From assembly GCA_036971715.1 (NCBI GenBank), contig JAVHJL010000008.1:992001-1056000 (forward strand): 64,000 nucleotides of DNA, written 5' to 3'. Positions within the stretch are counted from its first letter, which is position 1. The number at the start of each line of letters is the position of its first letter. Origin of the DNA: Arthrobotrys musiformis (Eukaryota; Ascomycota; Orbiliomycetes; Orbiliales; Orbiliaceae). The notes under the pieces were generated by a model that saw nothing but the letters and a program-made list of their open reading frames with translations, was not told the DNA's origin and did no database searches. A program made the position numbers and the translations under genes. Below are positions 34,324 through 46,101 of this stretch, in pieces.

Positions 34324-35921
34324 ATGCCAGCCGCTTCTTCCTTGCCAGCTGCTGGCGCTACGGCCACACTCTTAGCAACAGTCGTATCACTCCTGTTAGC
34401 ATATTTTTTCACGATGGGCCGCCTTTCAGAATTATTACTCCCGGTTACATTCGCTTTCATGGCTACCAAGGGTGTGGAAGCATCATGGGTCGAGTGGCAC
34501 CCCCCGGCAGCGACCTGGATCAATAACCTAACAAGAATCCTTCACGACGATGGTGTCCACGGGTTCATCTTCAATGGCTCGACGCTACCAGACGGCGCAG
34601 ACCCGGGTCGGTACAACTGGTGCAATATGCCCCATGTCCACCCCGAAACATATGTTGTTCCGCCGACAATGTTCGAGCTTGTGTACGTAGAGGTGGTTAG
34701 TCTTCATTTCGACGCACCCAAGTACCTAATATACCCATATTACCAACTACTAATGGGCTATTTCGCTAGATTCAACGACATCATAAGCGAACGCCGTACC
34801 AAGATAATACTTTCCCCGTTGAAACATATCCATGGGACTGTTCAGACCAGGGGCTATACCTATATGCAGAGCCGCTCGGGACAGATATCAACTCATCTGC
34901 TCGGGTCTACTGGAAAGTTGAAAACAGCCCTGTTAACCCCTTCATCGCGCCTGGGTTTCGGGGAAACTGTCAATTTCCCCAGATTACTCGTGGCGGCCTC
35001 GACGACTCCTGGCAGCACGGCAGGGATTTGTACGAGGTGTACGGTGCCATGTTAAAGTTCTTACCTCCAAAATACGACCCAACGATAGCCTACCGAGTTA
35101 CGAGTAATCAAATAACGAGCCAGGTCGCGGGTATGCTTATCGGTGGTATGTTTGGACTGAACCAAACCGATCACATCCCGCTTTCAATCCAACCAGCATC
35201 ACTCGACTCCTTACAGCCGACCTATAGCTGCCCCAAGGCCTCTCGGCTGTATCAAACATATGGCGTGGGCAGCATGGATCCAGAATGGCGACTACATCTA
35301 GACAGAACGACGGAATTCATCCAAGCCCTCGATCTCATATCTGGAGTGCAAGCTGATAATGATGGATTCCACAGATCATTCGATCATTACTATGATAATT
35401 TGTCATCGCGGTTGTGCCACCAAAAGCCGCTTCCTTGCTCGGTAGAAAATTCCAGCCACTGTGTAACACAGCACCAAGCAGATGCGGTTTTCCGGCTAGG
35501 CCAATACGAATACTCTTACCTCTATCGAGATTCGCCCCGATCTTTAGAAGCAGCTGTTGGATCATTTGGTATCTGGGTTGCAGAGCTGGCTCATAATATC
35601 CGAAGCAGCATTTCGAGCCAAGGTGGTGTAAAATATAAGCACAATGTTGCGCATGATGGCTCCATCGCGCGTCTCCTCTCCATATTACAAATAGGCGTTA
35701 TGGTATGGCCAGGGATGGGGTCTGAGGTTGTCTTTGAAATATACAAACATAAAAGCAAAGGCGACTTTTTTGTGAGGGTTTTGTGGAGTGGGAAGGTCTT
35801 TGAGAGCTCGCATCCAAACCTTGGGAAAATTGACATGCTGGAGCTTGAGGTCTTTCTAAGTTATCTTGAGGGAATGGTTGGCCCGAAGGCGGAACGGGTA
35901 TCTGCCTACTGTGTTGGATAA
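34324..35921 (+). CDS. Secreted or membrane-anchored histidine acid phosphatase (branch 2)
   Basis: Phosphomonoesterase of the histidine phosphatase superfamily. The N-terminus has hydrophobic stretches (TATLLATVVSLLLAYFF) consistent with a signal peptide or anchor. The first exon ends ELVYVE; an intron of about 80 bases (about 34694-34770, CTAAT-like branch site) leads to IQRHHKRTPYQDNTFPVETYPWDC, holding the catalytic RHxxRTP motif. Then follow YWKVENSPVNPFIAPGFRGNCQFPQITRGGLDDSWQHGRDLYEVYG, RVTSNQITSQVAGMLIGGMF and the C-terminal HDGS motif (VAHDGSIARLL) with the proton-donor Asp. Several Cys suggest disulphides. Stop at 35921. The two reading frames seen without splicing are one gene. The substrate cannot be told from sequence; the family includes acid phosphatases and phytases. 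Confidence 0.86.
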
Positions 35922-36120
35922 TTTAACTTGGAACGATTAACAGGTCCGTACAGGTAATTAAACAAATTTTAATCGTAGGCAGGATTACTTTGATTGTATG
36001 TGTATACGGTTGCTATTATAGTCTTGAATTTAGTACTCAGCCAGGTTTACACCTGGTGAGGCCCCAAATTTAAAATCTACTTAATGATGTCGACGTCGAT
36101 AATTTGCGAACCGCAAAAGC

Positions 36121-36210
36121 AAGTACCTCCTATGCAAGTACGCACCTACCCAGGTCAGTACCTAAGTACTTAAGTAGATAGTAGGTGCTTAAGTAAGTAC
36201 AGGTACTTGG
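36121..36210. repeat. Extended AAGTACC / TACTTAAGTA element block
   Basis: Repeated AAGTACC, CACCTACCC, GTCAGTACCTAAGTACTTAAG and CTTAAGTAAGTAC units, in the spacer upstream of the DUF2410 gene. Confidence 0.85.
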
Positions 36211-36587
36211 TTACTTCTGACTTAAGTTGAGGCGAATGAAGGGTCGGTTGCAAGACTGGGATCTGAGAAGCTTGGCACAAATTAATTCTCCAACATCTGT
36301 AGGTCGTGCTTGAGTACTCACTTATAGGACTACCAACATCACACATTGGACCTCCAGCTTGGCCGGCGCTCTCCTCCTGATTCGGTTCCCAATCAAGTTC
36401 CAACCGTATGCGACCAACCCATCAACAACCTTGTCCAAAGCCATACAAGCCAGCCATCACTGCGCCCTCGCGGCTATTGTTCCAACGCCTTCAAACTCCG
36501 AATAGGTGCGCGTCCTGATATTTCAAGGACCAGAAAGATCCAAACCACTGCAGGCTTACAAAAGCAGATGACATGAGAGTAAGGTAC

Positions 36588-36615
36588 TTTTATATATATA
36601 TATATGTATATATAT
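36588..36615. repeat. (TA)n microsatellite
   Basis: Alternating TA with one G interruption. Confidence 0.8.
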
Positions 36616-36949
36616 TGGAAGGAGGAAAAAGGGCCGAAGAAAAAACGAAAAAGAAAGAAGAAGAAAAGAGAGAGAGAGAGCCCCGAAAAAGAGCGCTAAC
36701 TTAAGTGGAAGAGAAGTGTAGTTATAACACTTTGAGAACATGTCGACGCTCGGGGCGTAGTGCACAACAGCCCCCACCTTCCAAACAAATCTTCATGAGC
36801 ACTAACTTCATCAATTCTTCAGACTATCAAGGCTTGCCAGGATCAGTGGCTCTGATTCTCTGTGGTTCCGTATTATTCCAACCCGTTGTATCCATGAAAA
36901 CCGAAAGCTCTCTTACCGTTTGACGGGCCACTGTACAAGAATACGCACC

Positions 36950-38474
36950 ATGAGTTCCTCGAGTTCCTCAAGTCCATCGGGAGCCGCCGCCGTTCTAGCT
37001 TGGTCTATCGCCACCCCGTCGAAACCCCTTCCGGATGTCGATCTGATCAAGCGTATATGCATAATCGACTTTGACAACAGTAAGTAGAACGCCTGTCTCA
37101 TACAGCAACAAAAGTATTATACTGATTGATTAATACCTCCTATAGCTCTATACCGCTCTCCCGTCCCCAGCAACATATGGGATGGCCCGTCGATTGGTAT
37201 ACTGAGGGATAAAGATCGTTTGCTAGGAGGAGGTACGGTTTTTTTTTTGGCCCAGCTGGGACACAAAATACAAAAAAATATTTACCAACGGAATACTAGG
37301 CTGGTGGCAAACCCCTTCGATACTCGATGCTACGATAGATCAAGGAGGCCAAGGCCAGGACGCAACGTCTGTGAGCAACCGGGAGCGTCGGTTTCCTGAT
37401 CGTTGGAATCGTCCAATTGTGAGTATTTTATGCAATATTAATATTACCCCCCCCCAAATTGTCAAGGCCGAAAGCACGAGTTCTAACATCCTACTCTAGC
37501 TAGATATCGCCCAGAGAATCAACCAAAATCCCCATACTCTAAATGTCCTGCTGACGGGGCGGAATAGAAAATTGTTCTCAAAAACAGTGCTACAGCTCCT
37601 AGGAAACGTCGACTTCGACTTTGACCTCGTTGTCCTGAAGCAAGACCATCCGCAGCTTGGATACGAATTCGCAACAACTATGGACTTCAAAAAATGCTTT
37701 ATATCGACGCTTTTAAACCACTATCACCAAACAGAGAGAATCAGTATATATGAGGATAGGCACGGTCACTCGAGGCAATTCAGAGATTTTGGCGATGAGT
37801 TCAATGAGGCATTCGTCCAAGGTTCTCCTTCACAACCGAGGGTAAGGTTTGACGTCGTCCAAGTTCAGCCAGCACACAGAGATTTAGACCCTCTCGAAGA
37901 AATCAAGCAAGTTAAGTTCATGCTTCAGCGACACAACAGGTTAGCGCAAGCCATGAATGCAAGCGAGCGCCCACCGCCGGCTAAATTGTTTAAGCGGGTC
38001 TGCCATACTAGCTACATGCTGCACCCCGAGACCACACACGCGCTCCTAATGAAGTTTCGTCTCAAACAAAGGCTGAGCTCCCGCGAGGTAGACTTTTTCG
38101 GAAGATACATTCCTATTAGAATGGGTAAATGCGAGCCTTTAGAGATCGAAAGGCTCGGTGGGATGGGAGCACGAGTTCAATTCGAGACTGTTAGCTTCGG
38201 CAGCTATAGCAACTACATATGGGCCGCTAGAGTAAGGCCTGTGGATTCCGGGGTGACCGTCTCTACCATGAACGCGGTCCCAACGATCATTCTTGCGAAA
38301 CGGACGGATGGTGGTGAGCGCTTCCTCCAAAATATTGAAAATTGGGAAGATGTGCCCCCAGGAGATCCTAGATACCTAAGATTTTTCGCGACGGTAGGTG
38401 AGCAGTTGCGACTACAAATATCGGTCCCCAGAATTACATCTCAAACCGTAGGGGTAGGGTTAGTTTCTAGATAG
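36950..38474 (+). CDS. HAD-like protein of the DUF2410 / Swiss Army Knife RNA repair-like family
   Basis: Fungal family with a haloacid dehalogenase-type phosphatase domain related to the 'Swiss Army Knife' RNA repair group; its cellular role is unknown to me. Start at 36950 (MSSSSSSSPSGAAAVLAW). Exon 1 ends IIDFDN and splices near 37080-37145 to TLYRSPVPSN, building the HAD nucleophile motif DFDNTLY. The next exons give DGPSIG and GWWQTPSILDATIDQ, then LDIAQRINQNPHTLNVLLTGRNRKLF (motif II Thr in LLTGR). Later come FDLVVLKQ, TMDFKKCFI (motif III Lys region) and RISIYEDRHGH (acidic motif IV). The C-terminal 200 residues lack landmarks I recognise. Stop at 38474. It converges on SPC34 at 153 bases. 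Confidence 0.8.
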
Positions 38475-38627
38475 GTCGTTAGAATGATAGAAAATATTCA
38501 ATCCCAAACTCGCGGGGTGGCTAAACTTATTAGAGGTAGAATATGCATGGAGCTAAATTATTGGTCTGTGCATTCGGGCCGTTTGGGTGGAATTATTCAT
38601 GCAGGGGATCCGGGGTGTATATCTCAG

Positions 38628-39448
38628 CTAATAAGCCTGGGAGGAGATTGACTCCGTTAATTTGCGGTCTAACTCCCTAATCTCGGATTCCATTTCAAAT
38701 TTCCTAGCTTCGAGTTGTCTTATTGCAATTTCCTCGGCTTGGATATTGGCCTTTGTCAAGCTATGCTGCGAGGGTTTTGGTTGTTTAGGTTTGCGAATGG
38801 GATCGTCTTTGACCACCCCCCTCTGAAGGTCTAGCTGTGTCCTTTGGGCGGCGACGAGTTCCTCGTGCAGGGTGACACTGGAGAGAAGGTCTTGGTATCT
38901 CGCCCGAAGTTGATCAATTCTGTCATCTAAACCGGGTATTGGGCTGTCGATTTATAAGAAAGACGTTCATATTTGTGTTGAAGAGAAAAAGAAAGAAAAG
39001 AAGATGGTTAACAAGCCAGCTTACTATATCCTTGCTAGGTCCTCGGCACCGCGTAGTAGCAATTCAACGTCGACGTCTCCTTTTAGCTGGTTTGTTCTGA
39101 CAGTGCTCTGCACCTGATGCACAAGATTCCCGTCCAAAAGCGAACCAAGGAGCCCTGGCTTGCTCGAGAGCTTCGAGGGACTATCTGTGAACCCTTCGTT
39201 TGAGTTCGAAGAAAAGAGCACACGCTCGTAGGGAGAAGTGTCTCTAATGAGAGATGTTATTGGTGGGCGGGTGACCTGAGACTGTTTGGATATCCCGCCG
39301 CAAGTTAGGAATATTGCCCAAGATCAAGTAAGGTAGTGGTTCACACGTTTGTAAATATCCCGGGCTTGCTAAAGCGCATGGATGAGATATCATTCGCAGC
39401 CTCTTCGATTTGGAGGAGGTGGCGCTCGAATCTGCTACTGACAGCCAT
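38628..39448 (-). CDS. SPC34: DASH/Dam1 complex subunit Spc34
   Basis: Kinetochore subunit of the DASH ring that couples chromosomes to spindle microtubules. Start at 39448 (MAVSSRFERHLLQIEEAANDI). Exon 1 ends KPGIFTN and splices across a GTGTGA donor (about 39275-39348; CTAAC branch site) to VTRPPITSLIRDTSPYERVLFSS, the diagnostic IFTN...ITSLIRDTxxxERxLF signature. After LLLRGAEDLARI an intron near 38940-39025 leads to PIPGLDDRIDQLRARYQDLLSSV, then a coiled coil (AEEIAIRQLEARKFEMESEIRELDRKL) to the stop at 38628. Length is modest but complete. Divergent from TAF12. Confidence 0.86.
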
Positions 39449-39483
39449 GATGATGATGGTGGTGATGATGGTGATGATGATGA
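39447..39483. repeat. GATGAT / GGTGATGAT trinucleotide-type repeat
   Basis: Imperfect GATGAT run immediately upstream of the SPC34 start (coding strand CATCAT). Confidence 0.85.
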
Positions 39484-39897
39484 TGCGCTACTATAGACGA
39501 GTGAGAATTGGGTTGCATGCTGTTGCATGTTGCATTGTGTTCTCGGGGGTTCAGAGAACCTCCGAGCCTGCCACCCTGCCCCAAACCTTCACGCGTAGCT
39601 GTAACTAGGCAAGTAGTAGGTACCTACCACTTCGTACTTACCACACCACCTAGAAATCACACATCGCCATCGCCATCAGCATCAGCATCAAACGCCAACA
39701 TCACCGCCAACATCAACATCATCACAATCCCATCGCTACTGCCGCTGCCACCGTCGCCACGGCTAGGTATATAGCGTAGCATCTCTCGCCCGCGCAGGAT
39801 CCAAAATCGCGTCTTCCTAATGTCATAATTTGCTCATGTATATATAAACTCCGATGTCCTGCTGCCTGTTGCACATCACAAACGCCCGCACAGCTCA
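39449..39897. other. Divergent promoter spacer, SPC34 / TAF12
   Basis: About 450 bases. It contains the GATGAT run, a TAGTAGGTACCTACCACTTCG / TACTTACC element (39612-39642) and a long imperfect CATC/CAACATCA repeat (39658-39725). No gene. Confidence 0.6.
39658..39725. repeat. CATCGC / CATCAG / CAACATCA imperfect repeat
   Basis: Degenerate repeat of CATC-containing units about 170-240 bases upstream of the TAF12 start. Confidence 0.75.
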
Positions 39898-41986
39898 ATG
39901 ATAAAGCAGAAACGGCCCCGTGGAGACGAAGAACATCAGCTGCACCAAATATCCATACCACCGTACTTGCCAAATCATAGTTCTGTACCCAGATCCGCCA
40001 AGCTTTCGAAGCCGGCGTACGCATCGGACATCAGCTCCAGTAGTCACGGCCCCATTATACGCTTGCCAAACGACCCTACTCCGAACAATAGTGTATTAGC
40101 TATGCTCCCGAACGCCGGACAACCCAATCAGCCCGTACCCGGTGCGCCCCAGCAGCAGCAGCAGCCCTCAAGCACCATGGAAGAAACTCGGGCTAAATAT
40201 ATCCAGATCCAGCAAGGCCTTAAGAATGAAATCCAGCAGTTTGGCCAGGGCCACCCTCGAGGAATCGCTGCGTTAAAGAAGCTCGAACAGTTCAACCAGC
40301 ACATGGCAAATCTGAGGAACCAGCAAGCAAGTCAGAGAGCCGTTGCGAACCAGCATCCCCAGGCACAGCCATCGGCCATGATGCCTCTGGCTCCCCAGGC
40401 GGCGGCACAACCTCGCCCTGCTCCGGTTGTCGCTGGCCAAGCTATAAGTAATCGCCCTACTCCAAATATCGGACCTGCCGCCCAGCTAGCAAATACCTCT
40501 TCAGCCGGTGGCAATGGGGTATCGCAACCGATGAAACTATTAGTTCCGGGTCATATCGACCCGGAAAATGCAGATAATTGGCGAAGGGAAGCTGAATCAA
40601 GGCTCCGGACCGCCTATGCCTCGATGGTGTCTTTTAGGGCGACAATCCAGACACTGCAGACCGCGATCAACAGTCCAGAAAAGGCCCTCTCGCCGGAGGA
40701 GCTAGCTGACAAGCGTGCGCAGCTTGAACAAATCCAGAAGCAAAACAAAAAGTGTGAGGATTTTATCAATGCATTCCGTATGCAGCAGTCAACCTTGGTT
40801 CGCAATGCCGCAGCTGCGACAAATGCGACGAGCGCGGAGCAGCCTACAGCGACCAGTTCGGCGACCGACACTCCCATTACTACCACGGCTGCTGCTGACC
40901 CACCCGCTCCTACTGTCGCAGCATCAGCCGGGCCGCCTTCAGCTAAGGTAGGCTCAATGCACATCCCGATCATGTTTGAAGTTCGATATGCTAAGTACAT
41001 TAGGCTGCTGTCCCCGTAAAAACGCCGACGCTTCAACAAGGTCCTTCGAATATAGGATCTGTCAACAACGCACTTGCGGCTGCTAGCGCTCAGAACGCCG
41101 CGCATAACAACAACCCCCAACCCGGCTCCCAGAAGTCACCTACATCAGCAACTCCACTCAGAACACCAGCTGCGCAGACTTCTTTCCCTCCTGGAGCAAA
41201 CATTTCGCAGATGCCCGCCCAAACCCCTCCAAACGCCACCCCCCGATCGTCCTCTGTAAGCGGGCCAGCTGGACCGCATTCGCATGCTCTCCAACAGACC
41301 ATCTCTCAACCAGGGGTACCAGATCCTTCCTCAAAACCTTCCCTCCCGGGAACTGCGAACACTCCTGTCATCCAACGAGAAGGTGCATCGGCACACCGGC
41401 TTCCGATCCCTAAAAGTCTGACCATGCCAGCCCCAACCGCCGTTCCCGTGCCACCGGCTCGGCCTACTTTGCCAGGCGGCACACATGCCCCCTCTGGTAG
41501 CCAGGTTGTCGGAGCACCTGCCATTGCCAAAGCCCCGCAATTTGAGCTCGATGAAGCAAGTGGAGGGCTGCTTAGCAAACGCAAGCTCCAGGAGCTCGTT
41601 AGGCAGATTGACCCAGATGAGAGCCTTGATCCGGAGGTAGAAGAGGTAAAGATTGAACCCCCCGAGCTCTCGGCCGTTGAAGCTCATGCACTAACTACGA
41701 TCAAAAAATCCACAAACAGAGTGTTTTGGAATTGACAGATGACTTTGTTGACACTCTCCTCACCTATGCCTGTCGCATGGCTAAGCACCGTGGCAGCGAT
41801 GCCTTGGATATCCGCGACGTTCAGATGATCCTCGAGAGAAACTGGAACATCCGTATTCCTGGGTATTCGATGGATGACATCCGTACTGTCCGAAAATTCA
41901 ACCCTACAGCATCCTACCAACAAAAGCTACAAGCATTGCAAGCCGGAAAGGCTTTGAATCAAAGCGAAGTTTCTAAGGACACTTAA
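39898..41986 (+). CDS. TAF12: TFIID/SAGA subunit TAF12 (histone-fold)
   Basis: Shared TFIID and SAGA subunit; its histone fold pairs with TAF4 or Ada1. First ATG is at 39898; MLPNAGQPNQPVPG at 40099 is an alternative start. The N-terminal two thirds is Gln/Pro/Ala-rich disorder with a helical block (KLLVPGHIDPENADNWRREAESRL). An intron (about 40949-41010) joins AK to AAVPVKTPTLQ. The family motif LLSKRKLQELVRQIDPDESLDPEVEE is followed by a 70-base intron (about 41647-41716, CTAAC branch site); splicing gives VLELTDDFVDTLLTYACRMAKHR and the rest of the histone fold (LDIRDVQMILERNWNIRIPGY). The apparent frameshift there is just this intron. Stop at 41986. Converges on noxB. Confidence 0.91.
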
Positions 41987-42426
41987 ATCATAGACTAATT
42001 CCGCCAATGTTTCGTTTCTTCACATAATCTTTGTATCGAAGATTTGATAATAATTCTAACCCGGCTTTATTACTGGTGTTATTACGAGACTACAGCTTAG
42101 TAAAGCCCCAAGTCTCCCTCTATTCGTTTTGCATCTTTGGTGTTCGGTTTTGGGTTTACAGTTGCTGCAGGCACGGGATCGGAGTTTTGGTCTTGTTTAT
42201 CCCTCTTTACTATTTTAGAAACAACTTCAAGATCCTTTCTTTCGAATATCATAAGGCCCGTATTTCATCTAGGGTATTGAAACTATCAAATATATTCCAG
42301 GTATAAAAAGTATTGCACTGTACGCCAAGGCCAAATTTCTAGAGGACTAAACTGGGCAGATATTGAGATCATATCTAAGAAAGAGGGGAAAGAAACATGA
42401 CTTTTCGGGCGATCAAAATTCCTCCA
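41987..42426. other. Convergent 3' spacer, TAF12 / noxB
   Basis: About 440 bases, T-rich, no gene and no TAAGTAAG-type element. Confidence 0.55.
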
Positions 42427-44756
42427 TCAGAAATTCTCCTTGCCCCAAACAAACGACATGCCCGGTTCTGAATGCTCATTGCATTTAACATGAAGTTGCG
42501 AGCCAAGGCCCTTGGGCCCACAAAAGAACACGCCGACCTCGGCGGGAGAATGAATCGACTTAATACCCTTGAAGATGGAGTTCCAGTTCGGTCTACCGAA
42601 GTTTGTCGGTGCGCGGAGACCAGTAATCGCATCTCTCTCAGCATTGGCATCGTTGATCATGATGTTAGTGGCATCGTCAACTTTAATTTTAGCAGTAAGA
42701 TACTAAGGACGAGGAGAGGTAATTATTAGTCTGACTATCCTTTGGAAATATTTCCGATCACGAGAATTGAACTCACCGTATGAACTTCAATCAAATGAGA
42801 AATATCTTGAGCTTCAATCGCCATGAGGAGTGATCTGAACCATTCAAAAGAGCCAAAGTCGCGACTTTATTTTTCGAAGGGGAAAAAAGAAAGAAAAATC
42901 AGCATCCAGACTGAGATTCGGAATAACCGTGAATTGAACTTACCAAATCCAGAAGAAATAGACTTTGGATAGCCTGGTGCGTTTCTGGGGGTAGTTGACG
43001 CGATACCAAATGCTCTTCAAAATGGAGGCGAAAGGTGTAACACCAATACCAGCACCAACAAGCATCGCAACTTCGTATTTGAAAACATCTTCCGAAGCGG
43101 ATCCAAAGGGCCCATCGATATACACTAACCTGAGTGTCAGCTTTATTCACAAAATGTTCGACCGGGCACTTTCACGAACCTCGAGGTAAGACCCTTCTTA
43201 AAGCAGGATCAATATCACCGCCAGTAGGGGATTCCTTATTGACTCCAATGACACGAGACATCCTTCTCTCGGACTTCTCAGTTTTCTCCGAAGCCGGTGC
43301 CCTGTCCCCACCTTTCTTGTCCAAAGTACATCCGAGAGTTTTCGCGAGAGCTTTGGTAAAGTCTCCAACACATCTGATATGGACTGAGATGTAATCTTCC
43401 TCGGGGGCACTTGTTAAAGTGAAGGGATGGTATTGCCATATAGACACCTCGGGGCAACATAAAAAGATATATTGGCCAGCCTTTGTAACGGTGTGCTCCT
43501 TCTTAATCTGGATTTCGACGACGTTGCTCGGGTGTTCGATGACCTTGCTGATCAGCGGATGGCGGGTTAGCATACCTAAACAGTTGGCATAAATCTATCC
43601 CAGCTTTGGTGACCCACCTGATGTATGTCTTATGTTTACCACGAATCTCACGAGCGAGCCTTTCACAGAGGTACAGAAAGCCCCCAACCAACCAGTACTT
43701 CCAAAAGACACCAATACCAACGCATTGGGGCTCTCTGTCGTTTTTGATCATACAGAAGGCGCCGTGGAAGGACCAGAAGAAGAAGAAAACAATGAAAAGA
43801 TGGTGAGTGTACCAGAATCTCTCGAAATTTGCCCGACGGTACTTCTCAACGGCAGTCCATGCCATCGCAATCAGAGCAATCAACATAATATAACCAGTCC
43901 ACCCCGGACCAGTAAGGAAGTTTGCCATCAAGAAGCCCTTAAACCCGAGTCCAGTTTTCGCCGCCAATTGCGCAAAGTTATTCCAGTGGGCAACTGTGTG
44001 CAGGACAGAGAAGAATACGATCGACCACGCCGTTACTATATCGAGTGGGGAGTGGATTAGCTGTGCACATTCCATATAAACTCGGTGACCTTACACATGT
44101 GGAATGTGATATTCTTATCGAACGGGATAATGGTATTAAGCGGGGTTCGGCGGAGCAATGAGATGCAATTGCGGCAGACGGCTAGGTATATCGTTAGCAA
44201 CATGCATATAATAATTACGTTTGTGTGTCGGTAATGCGAAATAGGCGGGCGGGCTTACGAAGAAGGACCAAAGCAACATCCACATGCAAAACCAGCGCAG
44301 CCGATCTAGCAATCGGATAAGTAATGCCAAAAGTTGTTCTCGCCGTGACCAAGTTGTCCTAAGAGGAATTTCAGATTAGAAAAACATACTCCGATCACCT
44401 AGCCTCAACTTCTAGCTTGTCCTCGGGCTCAGCTCACCTTGACCGAAAAGTTGACGAACGCAAAACCAAAAACCATCAAATGCAGTAGAATAAAGGTGAA
44501 CACGAATCTAGAGAGATGGAGTTAGGCAAAGGAACGAGAAAGAGGGGGAGGGGGTGAAAAAATTCATGACTATCTCTGCACTAACATTCTTCTATGACCC
44601 TCATTCACCATCCTACGAAGCCCATGTTAGCATAAAAGGGTTACAACCAGTTGGTGTGTTGAGCTTGTTGCATTTCTTGCCATACCATTTGTCGAACTTC
44701 TGTTTCAGGGAGAGGATCTTGGCATCGTCCTTTGTATGGAGCGTGTAATTGCCCAT
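42427..44756 (-). CDS. noxB: NADPH oxidase B (Nox2-type, superoxide-generating)
   Basis: Flavocytochrome passing electrons from NADPH through FAD and two haems to O2; in moulds it controls sexual development, spore germination and appressoria. Start MGNYTLHTKDDAKILSLKQKFDKW at 44756; an in-frame ATG at 44816 would add 20 residues. Exons then give FVFTFILLHLMVFGFAFVNFSVK, DNLVTARTTFGITYPIARSAALVLHVDVALVLL, PVCRNCISLLRRTPLNTIIPFDKNITFH, and TAWSIVFFSVLHTVAHWNNFAQ with haem histidines. FERFWYTHHLFIVFFFFWSFHG follows. The FAD site is WQYHPFTLTSAPEEDYISVHI; NADPH sites are DGPFGSASEDVF and VGAGIGVTPFASIL; the end is GVFFCGPKGLG...SFVWGKENF. The TARTTFGITYPIARSAAL and GFKGFL segments point to NoxB rather than NoxA. 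Divergent from SKT5 over a long spacer. Confidence 0.93.
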
Positions 44757-45740
44757 AACTTTGGACAGCGCGGGCCATCTTGCCCGCTCCGACGAGATTG
44801 AGCTTCTCACAGGCATTGCTTCTCAGCTTGGGGCCTTGTCGGTGCCTTTTACGGTCTTTTCGTCTTCTAGTTTTTGGGGATGCCCCGGGGGGGTGTGTTT
44901 GATTTTGTTCGTCGATGTCCTTGGGAGCCCTCCAAGCGCAAGCTCACAACTGGGCCGGCCAGTTCAGCTAGTTCAAAATCGATATCTCAACTCTTTGCCT
45001 CTCCGAATACCTTGCGGTTTACGAATGTCGCGTGAGTATATATATGGATTTAACCGCGTCTTCTCAGATATACGGTATGTACTTGTATATATACATAAAA
45101 GGGCCGCGGTGCAAAAGAGAGGGTTGTTGAAGGGGGCCAATTGCAAGGCCGGGGATCGTCAAGAGAACGAATAGGTGGGAAGGACGATGGTTGGATTGAA
45201 GATTCGGAAGGAAAGAGAAAAAAGACAAGTTGGAAAACCCCCAAGAAATCTGGAGCTGAAGGGCAGATATGGATTTTAAGGGACCAGAGAAGATGAATCC
45301 AAATGTCATTATCAGGCCACGGCGGTGAGCGCCTGTCGAGGGATGAGGGGGGTGGTGTTCATACCATCGTGAAACGACACCTGTTGCAGCTGGATGGCCC
45401 CCAATACAGGTACACCGAACGCTGAATTGGGACGAAACCAACAGGCGACCCGGCCGTTTGGGCAGTTATTTCAGGTATTTGGTCGAATATGCATCCGAGA
45501 ATTGATTGCGGAGCAAGTCTACTCGATCAGAACGATTTGGGAGTATGCGCAGCCGAAATGTCCTTTGGGTGGAGGTGCATACGCTCGCATTTGGGCGGAT
45601 GCACATGCCCTGATGGATATGTTGATAGTTTGACTTGGACTTGACATATTTCTTTGCTTGATGGCACTTAACTTAGACGGGTTAGGTGCTTGGGTATGAT
45701 CTCTGCTGGCTGACTAAGTGCTTTTATGAGGTTGCGATAG

Positions 45741-45770
45741 GTACTTACTTAAGTTAAGTTAAGTAGGTAT
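45741..45770. repeat. TACTTACTTAAGTTAAGTTAAGTAGG element
   Basis: Variant of the promoter-spacer element with tandem AAGTT pentamers. Confidence 0.8.
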
Positions 45771-46081
45771 ATAGATCGAGGTCTATCGATATCGATAGGA
45801 CGGGTAGCCGGTAGACGGATATCGAGAGGGTTTGCCATGCCCTGCCATGCCACGCCACGCGCCCCTGTGCCATGTTCACTTGTGTATCCTATAGAGACCG
45901 AAGATATACTTAGAAGTTGACTTCCAGGCCTGCGTAAGCCCCCGGGGCACTGCTGCCGACAAGGCAAGACAAAAGGCTGCCCCGTATTAATAGAAACCTG
46001 TCACAACCCATCGCAGCAGCGCCAAGCCCGACTTCAACATCTACTTTTACTTGCTTACTTCGTAGGTATATACATATATAC

Positions 46082-46101
46082 ATACTTACTTAAGTAAGTA
46101 T
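46082..46101. repeat. Perfect 20-base palindrome of the TAAG element
   Basis: ATACTTACTTAAGTAAGTAT is exactly self-complementary over 20 bases. It lies about 360 bases upstream of the SKT5 ATG and is the longest perfect copy I found. Confidence 0.95.

Larger units (their letters stand above)
35922..36949. other. Spacer between the histidine phosphatase and DUF2410 gene
   Basis: About 1.03 kb. It has a large element block (36121-36210), a (TA)n tract and a purine-rich run (36617-36690). No gene recognised. Confidence 0.55.

Noticed and set aside
34680..35060. Frameshift between two open frames of the histidine phosphatase
   Set aside because: An intron at about 34694-34770 joins ELVYVE to IQRHHKRTPY and brings the catalytic motif into one frame.
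41630..41740. Frameshift in TAF12 before the histone fold
   Set aside because: A 70-base intron with a CTAAC branch site and CAG acceptor restores the conserved VLELTDDFVD.
45064..45633. Frames of 79-125 codons in the noxB/SKT5 spacer
   Set aside because: Overlapping on both strands, no motif, no splice partners.
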